In this document: one piece after another, positions 59,472 to 64,000 of the stretch
Position numbering within the stretch: position 1 is the stretch's first letter
How the letters are laid out: each line of letters starts with the position of its first letter
NCBI GenBank assembly: GCA_015069695.1
Contig: JADCRZ010000018.1
Span: forward strand, 1 to 64,000
Direction: 5' to 3'
DNA: 64,000 nucleotides
From: Williamsia sp.
Lineage (GTDB): Bacteria; Bacteroidota; Bacteroidia; Chitinophagales; Chitinophagaceae
Made by a program: the position numbers and the translations under genes
Notes under the pieces: generated by a model
The model's database searches: none
What the model was told of the DNA's origin: nothing
Seen by the model: the letters and a program-made list of their open reading frames with translations, nothing else

Positions 59472-62051
59472 TTATTCTTTTACCAATCTGAATACGGCCT
59501 TATCACCCAGTTGTACATGATAGATGCCTTTTGTAAGTGCACTGATGTCAACCTGTTGTTTGCTGCCGGAAACAGTAAATTTCTTTACGACCCTTCCCTG
59601 CATATCTGAAACAATGCCTGTTTTACCGGCGAGCGCGGCATCATTGCTTTCGATGTTGAAGAAGTCTGCAGCAGGTGAAGGATAAAGAATTGTATACGCC
59701 TTATCGCCAGCAAACAGAACCTGCTGCACGGTGCTGTACGTGTAATTGCCATCTTTATCTACCTGTAATAGCCTGTAATAGTTCAAGCCTTTGCCGGGTG
59801 TATTGTCATTGGCTGCGTAATGGCGCAATGCAGACGAAGAACCGGCTGCCTGCACGGTTGCAATGCGGGTAAAGTCGACGCCATTGCTGCTGCGCTCAAC
59901 GCTAAAGTGCGCGCTGTTAAACTCGGAAGCTGTATTCCATTGAAGCAGTACAGCAGTTCCCTGCTGTTTGGCAGTAAAGTCGGTCAGCGTTACGGGCAGG
60001 GTGGCCAGCGTAGTAGCAGTTATAGACGATGCGGGATAGCTTCCCTGACTGGCCACAGAAGTTTTGTTGGCCCTTACGCGATAATAGTAAGTAGTGGCTG
60101 GTGACAGACCGGTAACAGCGTAGGAAGTACCTGTGCCAACGTTCAGCCCGTTGTAACCCGATACAAAAGAACTGAAAGCAGGACTTGTCGAAACATCCAG
60201 TGCGTAGTTGTTCACGGTGCCTACAGTGGGTGCTGTCCAGTTAGCAGTAAACCTGTTACTTCCCACACTGGTTGGAGCCCAAAGGGTAGGAACAACCATG
60301 GCATAGCTTTCCATCCAGTTGGAACTGGTGCCTGTGAGGGCAAAGCCGCTGAGCGTACCAGTGACCCCATTTCCAGAAACATCATATACCGATGTCACTG
60401 AAGAGTTGGTTCCACTTGCTGTTCCTAAGTCGAACTTATAGTAAGCTGTTAAACCAGTTGTTGGATTGATAATGTTGTACATGTTTGACTGGATCTCACT
60501 TTGGGAACGTTGGGTGCTCCAAACACGCACCTCATCGATCGAACCATTGAAGAACCGGTTGGTGCCTGATTGAGACCACTGGCCGATCCTGAAAGATCCG
60601 GTAGGATTGGTCACCCCTACGCCGTTGATATTGCCATAATCTGTTCTGTTACCAACAGGGAGGCCATTTACATATAGTCGCATTGATTCTTTGGTACTGC
60701 CATCCCATGCCGCAGCCAGGTGATACCAGACGCCGGTTGCAAGGTTGGAAACAGGATAGCTGATGTAACTTCCTGCACCGGTCGTAGCATTCATACAATA
60801 GAACGACAGTGCATTGGCATACAAAAGCAACTCGATGCCGGAACTGCCGATCGACCGGCTTATGATTTCCTGGTCGCCCGTAAAGCTGCCGAACCTTGCC
60901 CAGCACTCCATGGTCTTGATATTGGTTGCAGCCAGCGAAGCACCCGAGCCGCCGTCCACATAATCATTTACCCCGTCAAAGTTGAGTGCGTTTCCGGGTG
61001 TGGTCATGGTGGTAGCAGTGAGCGTTACAGCAGCCGAAGTATCGGTACAGCTGTTGGTCACAGCTACTTTGTAATCTCCAGGGATAGTCGCTGTATAGGA
61101 ACTGCCAGTAGCACCGCTGATGGGATTGCCGTTCAGCAACCACTGGTAAGCCGTACCGGTCACGCTTGAACTAAGCGCAAGCGAACTGCCCTCCGGAAAA
61201 GAAGTAGCGCCCCCGGCTGTGTTGATAGATACGGTAGAAAAGGTAACACCATATTTTGCACCGAGGTAACGGTTGACCTGCTGAATCTGGCAATCGGTCA
61301 GCTTTGTGTTGTAAACAATCACTTCTGCAATGTCACCATTGAAACAGTTGTCATCTCCGTCCCAGCCAATCCTGAAACTGGTTTGCGCATCTGTTGTACT
61401 GGTCTGGTCTGTGAACGTGGTAATGGTTTGTCCGTTGAAATAGATATTTGATCCATTGGTTACGCCATAGTTGTATACAGCTGTCATCAAACGGGTAACA
61501 CCCACCGTACCTGCACCGGTAACAATGGCCGCAGGGTTCGTAGGCCCGAGGGAAGCTCCGCCGTTGTTGGCGCCTGCACTCGGATTGCTCGACCAGCTCG
61601 TGAAGAAGAACCGGTCCCAGTTGCCATTGTCATCTCCCCACAAGCCTTGATCTCCACTCTGGGTACCTTGCTTGTAGACGGTAAAAATGGTGACTGCACT
61701 GGAAGAAACGGCCCTGATGTCAACGCCCGCAATCTGGTACACAGAGCCGCTCGTACCGGATACGCGCGCGAAGCGTACGACAGACTTACCATTGATCTGG
61801 TTTGAATAAACCCTTCCGGATGCCTGTCCGGGATACGTAGTGGCGTTGCGTGCACCACCTGATTTGTCATACCAGGTCGTGATCAAAGTACCATCAGCCT
61901 GATTGGCTGTTCCATTGTTAACATCCGAGGCATCAAGCCACAACCGCAGGTTTGCGCTGGCGATGTTAGTAGGAAGTGTTTGCGCCTGCAGGTAAGTCTT
62001 GTTAAGCAGTAGTAGCAAAACTGCGAGGCGACTGAAGTAGCGGTTTTTCAT
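59472..62051 (-). CDS. Large secreted LamG-type/Ig-like/FN3 protein with T9SS type A-like C-terminal sorting domain
   Basis: LamG-like repeats ([59 protein letters not shown]), FN3, C-term [17 protein letters not shown]...[18 protein letters not shown]. Confidence 0.88.
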   Translation of the reverse strand: MKNRYFSRLAVLLLLLNKTYLQAQTLPTNIASANLRLWLDASDVNNGTANQADGTLITTWYDKSGGARNATTYPGQASGRVYSNQINGKSVVRFARVSGTSGSVYQIAGVDIRAVSSSAVTIFTVYKQGTQSGDQGLWGDDNGNWDRFFFTSWSSNPSAGANNGGASLGPTNPAAIVTGAGTVGVTRLMTAVYNYGVTNGSNIYFNGQTITTFTDQTSTTDAQTSFRIGWDGDDNCFNGDIAEVIVYNTKLTDCQIQQVNRYLGAKYGVTFSTVSINTAGGATSFPEGSSLALSSSVTGTAYQWLLNGNPISGATGSSYTATIPGDYKVAVTNSCTDTSAAVTLTATTMTTPGNALNFDGVNDYVDGGSGASLAATNIKTMECWARFGSFTGDQEIISRSIGSSGIELLLYANALSFYCMNATTGAGSYISYPVSNLATGVWYHLAAAWDGSTKESMRLYVNGLPVGNRTDYGNINGVGVTNPTGSFRIGQWSQSGTNRFFNGSIDEVRVWSTQRSQSEIQSNMYNIINPTTGLTAYYKFDLGTASGTNSSVTSVYDVSGNGVTGTLSGFALTGTSSNWMESYAMVVPTLWAPTSVGSNRFTANWTAPTVGTVNNYALDVSTSPAFSSFVSGYNGLNVGTGTSYAVTGLSPATTYYYRVRANKTSVASQGSYPASSITATTLATLPVTLTDFTAKQQGTAVLLQWNTASEFNSAHFSVERSSNGVDFTRIATVQAAGSSSALRHYAANDNTPGKGLNYYRLLQVDKDGNYTYSTVQQVLFAGDKAYTILYPSPAADFFNIESNDAALAGKTGIVSDMQGRVVKKFTVSGSKQQVDISALTKGIYHVQLGDKAVFRLVKE

Positions 62052-62457
62052 ACAAATGTGATTTGGTGATGGAATGGGAATTATCAAAACGAAGGGCTAT
62101 CCGATTAATTATTCCCGCCCGGGAAGAACCCTCTCTCACCAAATCACAATTTTCAATCTCTAATCGATTTCATTCAGTTTACCCATAAGGGTTTTATGTC
62201 ATGAGCTAAGACATTCTATGTCCTGTTTAGAACTTTCATTTTTTAGTGTCTATTCCACACTTGATAATTTATTCCCGCCCTTACAGCCGCGTTTTTGTTG
62301 ATACCAGGATTGCCTGTCTGCCATCTACCCGTTTTTATGTTCCCATATCATACAACAGAATAAGTTAAAATAGCTCCACAGCCAGGCTGAAAATTATGTG
62401 ACCGGAAATAGTAAAAAGTGAGAATGATCTATATTTATCACGACTAAACTATCAACC

Positions 62458-64000
62458 ATGAAGAAATTGCTGGCTGCCTGGTCTGTTTTTGCTTGCATCC
62501 AACTGCATGCACAAACGAATGCCGCGCTGTACCGATATCCCGATGTATCTGCATCTCAGATTGTATTTACTTATGCCAATGACATATGGATCGTATCCAA
62601 AGAAGGAGGCATGGCTACCAAGTTAAGCTCACCGCCCGGCGTAGAATCTTTCCCCAAGTTTTCACCCGGCGGAAAATCGATTGCGTTTACAGGAAACTAT
62701 GATGGCAACCTGGATGTGTATGTGATCCCTGTTACCGGCGGCGTTCCGCAACGCCTCACCCAACACGGCGGCTCTGACCGGGTAGTTGACTGGACGCCTG
62801 ACGGAAAGCGGGTTCTTTTTGCATCCGGTCGCGAAAGCGGCAAAGAAAGGTTTAACCAATTTTACACCATTGCGCAGGAAGGCGGCCCGGCAGAAAAGCT
62901 ACCCCTGGCATATGCAGAGTTTGGGTCTTATTCACCCGATGGAAAAAGCATTGCGCTGACTTATATATCGCAGGCCTTCCGCAACTGGAAACGGTATCGT
63001 GGTGGCTGGAACGCCGACATTCATGTGTTTGATTTCGCCAAAGGCAGCTCAGAAAAAATTACCACTACCGATGCCTCGGATGAATTTCCCATGTGGCACG
63101 AGCATTCAATTTACTTTCTCTCTGACCGGGGGCCGGAAGTGCGCATGAACCTGTGGCGCTATGACATAGCCTCCAAAGCATTTACGCAACTGACCAATTT
63201 CAAAGATTATGATGCTCACTTTCCCTCTATGGGCCCTGCTGACATTGTAATGGAAGCAGGCGGAAAACTTTACCTGTACGGTCTGGCTTCCCAACAGTTA
63301 AAAGAAGTGGAAATAACGGTGATCACTGACCGCACAGCTTTAAAGCCCTCTGTGCAACAAGCCGACAAATTTATTCAGCATGCAGCCATCAGCCCGGATG
63401 GCAACCGCGCCCTGATCGAAGCAAGGGGTGAGCTGTTTTCGCTGCCGGCAGAAAATGGCTATGTAAAAAACCTGACCCGCTCTTCCGGTTCTGCCGAACG
63501 TACACCAGCCTGGTCGCCGGATGGAAAAATGGTTGCCTACTGGAGCGATCAATCCGGTGAATACGAATTGTGGGTCACGGAACCGGCCCGCGAAAATTCA
63601 AGCCGCAAGCTCACCAGTTATGGTCCGGGCTTCAGGTATACGCCGTACTGGTCGCCCGATAATAAAAAGTTAGCGTTTATCGACAAGGCCATGCAGATCA
63701 TGATCTATGACCTGGGTACGGGTAAAACCACCCCCGTGTGCAAGGGATTAAGAATGATGCACGGCTCCCTGGAGAATTTCCGCTGCAGCTGGTCGCCCGA
63801 CAGCCGCTGGCTTGCCTTCAGCCACGACCTTGAAAACCAGCACGAGGGTGTTTTCTTGTTTGATTACAGCACGGGTAAATTAAGTCCGGTCACCAGCGGC
63901 TTTTACAGTTGCTCGGATCCGGTTTTTGATCCGGAAGGAAAATATCTTTACCTGCTCACCAACCAGTCTTACCAACCAAGCTACAGCAACCTGGATAATA
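62458..64000 (+). CDS. Tricorn-like S41 peptidase, N-terminal beta-propeller part (runs off window; absent from ORF track)
   Basis: MKKLLAAWSVFACIQLHAQTNAALYRYPDVSASQIVFTYANDIWIVSKEGGMATKLSS..., WSPDGKMVAYWSDQSGEYELWV. Confidence 0.85.
   Translation, partial: MKKLLAAWSVFACIQLHAQTNAALYRYPDVSASQIVFTYANDIWIVSKEGGMATKLSSPPGVESFPKFSPGGKSIAFTGNYDGNLDVYVIPVTGGVPQRLTQHGGSDRVVDWTPDGKRVLFASGRESGKERFNQFYTIAQEGGPAEKLPLAYAEFGSYSPDGKSIALTYISQAFRNWKRYRGGWNADIHVFDFAKGSSEKITTTDASDEFPMWHEHSIYFLSDRGPEVRMNLWRYDIASKAFTQLTNFKDYDAHFPSMGPADIVMEAGGKLYLYGLASQQLKEVEITVITDRTALKPSVQQADKFIQHAAISPDGNRALIEARGELFSLPAENGYVKNLTRSSGSAERTPAWSPDGKMVAYWSDQSGEYELWVTEPARENSSRKLTSYGPGFRYTPYWSPDNKKLAFIDKAMQIMIYDLGTGKTTPVCKGLRMMHGSLENFRCSWSPDSRWLAFSHDLENQHEGVFLFDYSTGKLSPVTSGFYSCSDPVFDPEGKYLYLLTNQSYQPSYSNLDN

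Noticed and set aside
62100-62290. Two occurrences of attattcccgccc-like 12-mer
   Set aside because: Too short and without flanking structure to call a repeat.

Overview
Chromosomal window from a Bacteroidota genome, probably a Chitinophagaceae-like lineage (inferred from protein style, a T9SS-type C-terminal domain and SusC/BtuB-era gene content; no search was run). About 85-90% is coding. Recognisable blocks: glmM; CNNM/CBS transporter; M1, S9 and tricorn-like peptidases; a cobalamin riboswitch plus TonB-dependent receptor; aroQ and carA; the distal spc/alpha ribosomal operon (infA-rpmJ-rpsM-rpsK-rpsD-rpoA-rplQ); rpe; a LytS/LytTR two-component pair; a sulfatase next to an arylsulfotransferase-like protein; a run of poorly characterised secreted proteins including a TPR + Ppx/GppA-like (ASKHA) fusion; parE; a response regulator with a decayed DNA-binding domain; penicillin acylase; GH3-PA14; Gfo/Idh/MocA oxidoreductase; cupin; and an overlapping dinB-dnaE error-prone polymerase cassette. 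The most unusual signal is non-coding. (i) Two palindromic elements sharing GAACCATGATTTACAGGAT termini have different inner arms that are nevertheless perfectly self-complementary. (ii) A ~140-bp direct repeat occurs at 1-140 and 54732-54872. (iii) A small REP-like motif with interleaved (pseudoknot-type) dyads and covarying pairs follows both repeat copies. (iv) A 112-bp MITE-like element with TIRs and an apparent 3-bp target duplication sits inside the second REP-like motif. This repeat island lies between a decayed ParE/RelE toxin and dinB-dnaE. No CRISPR array, rRNA or tRNA was recognised. Family names are from memory of motifs, not from database searches.
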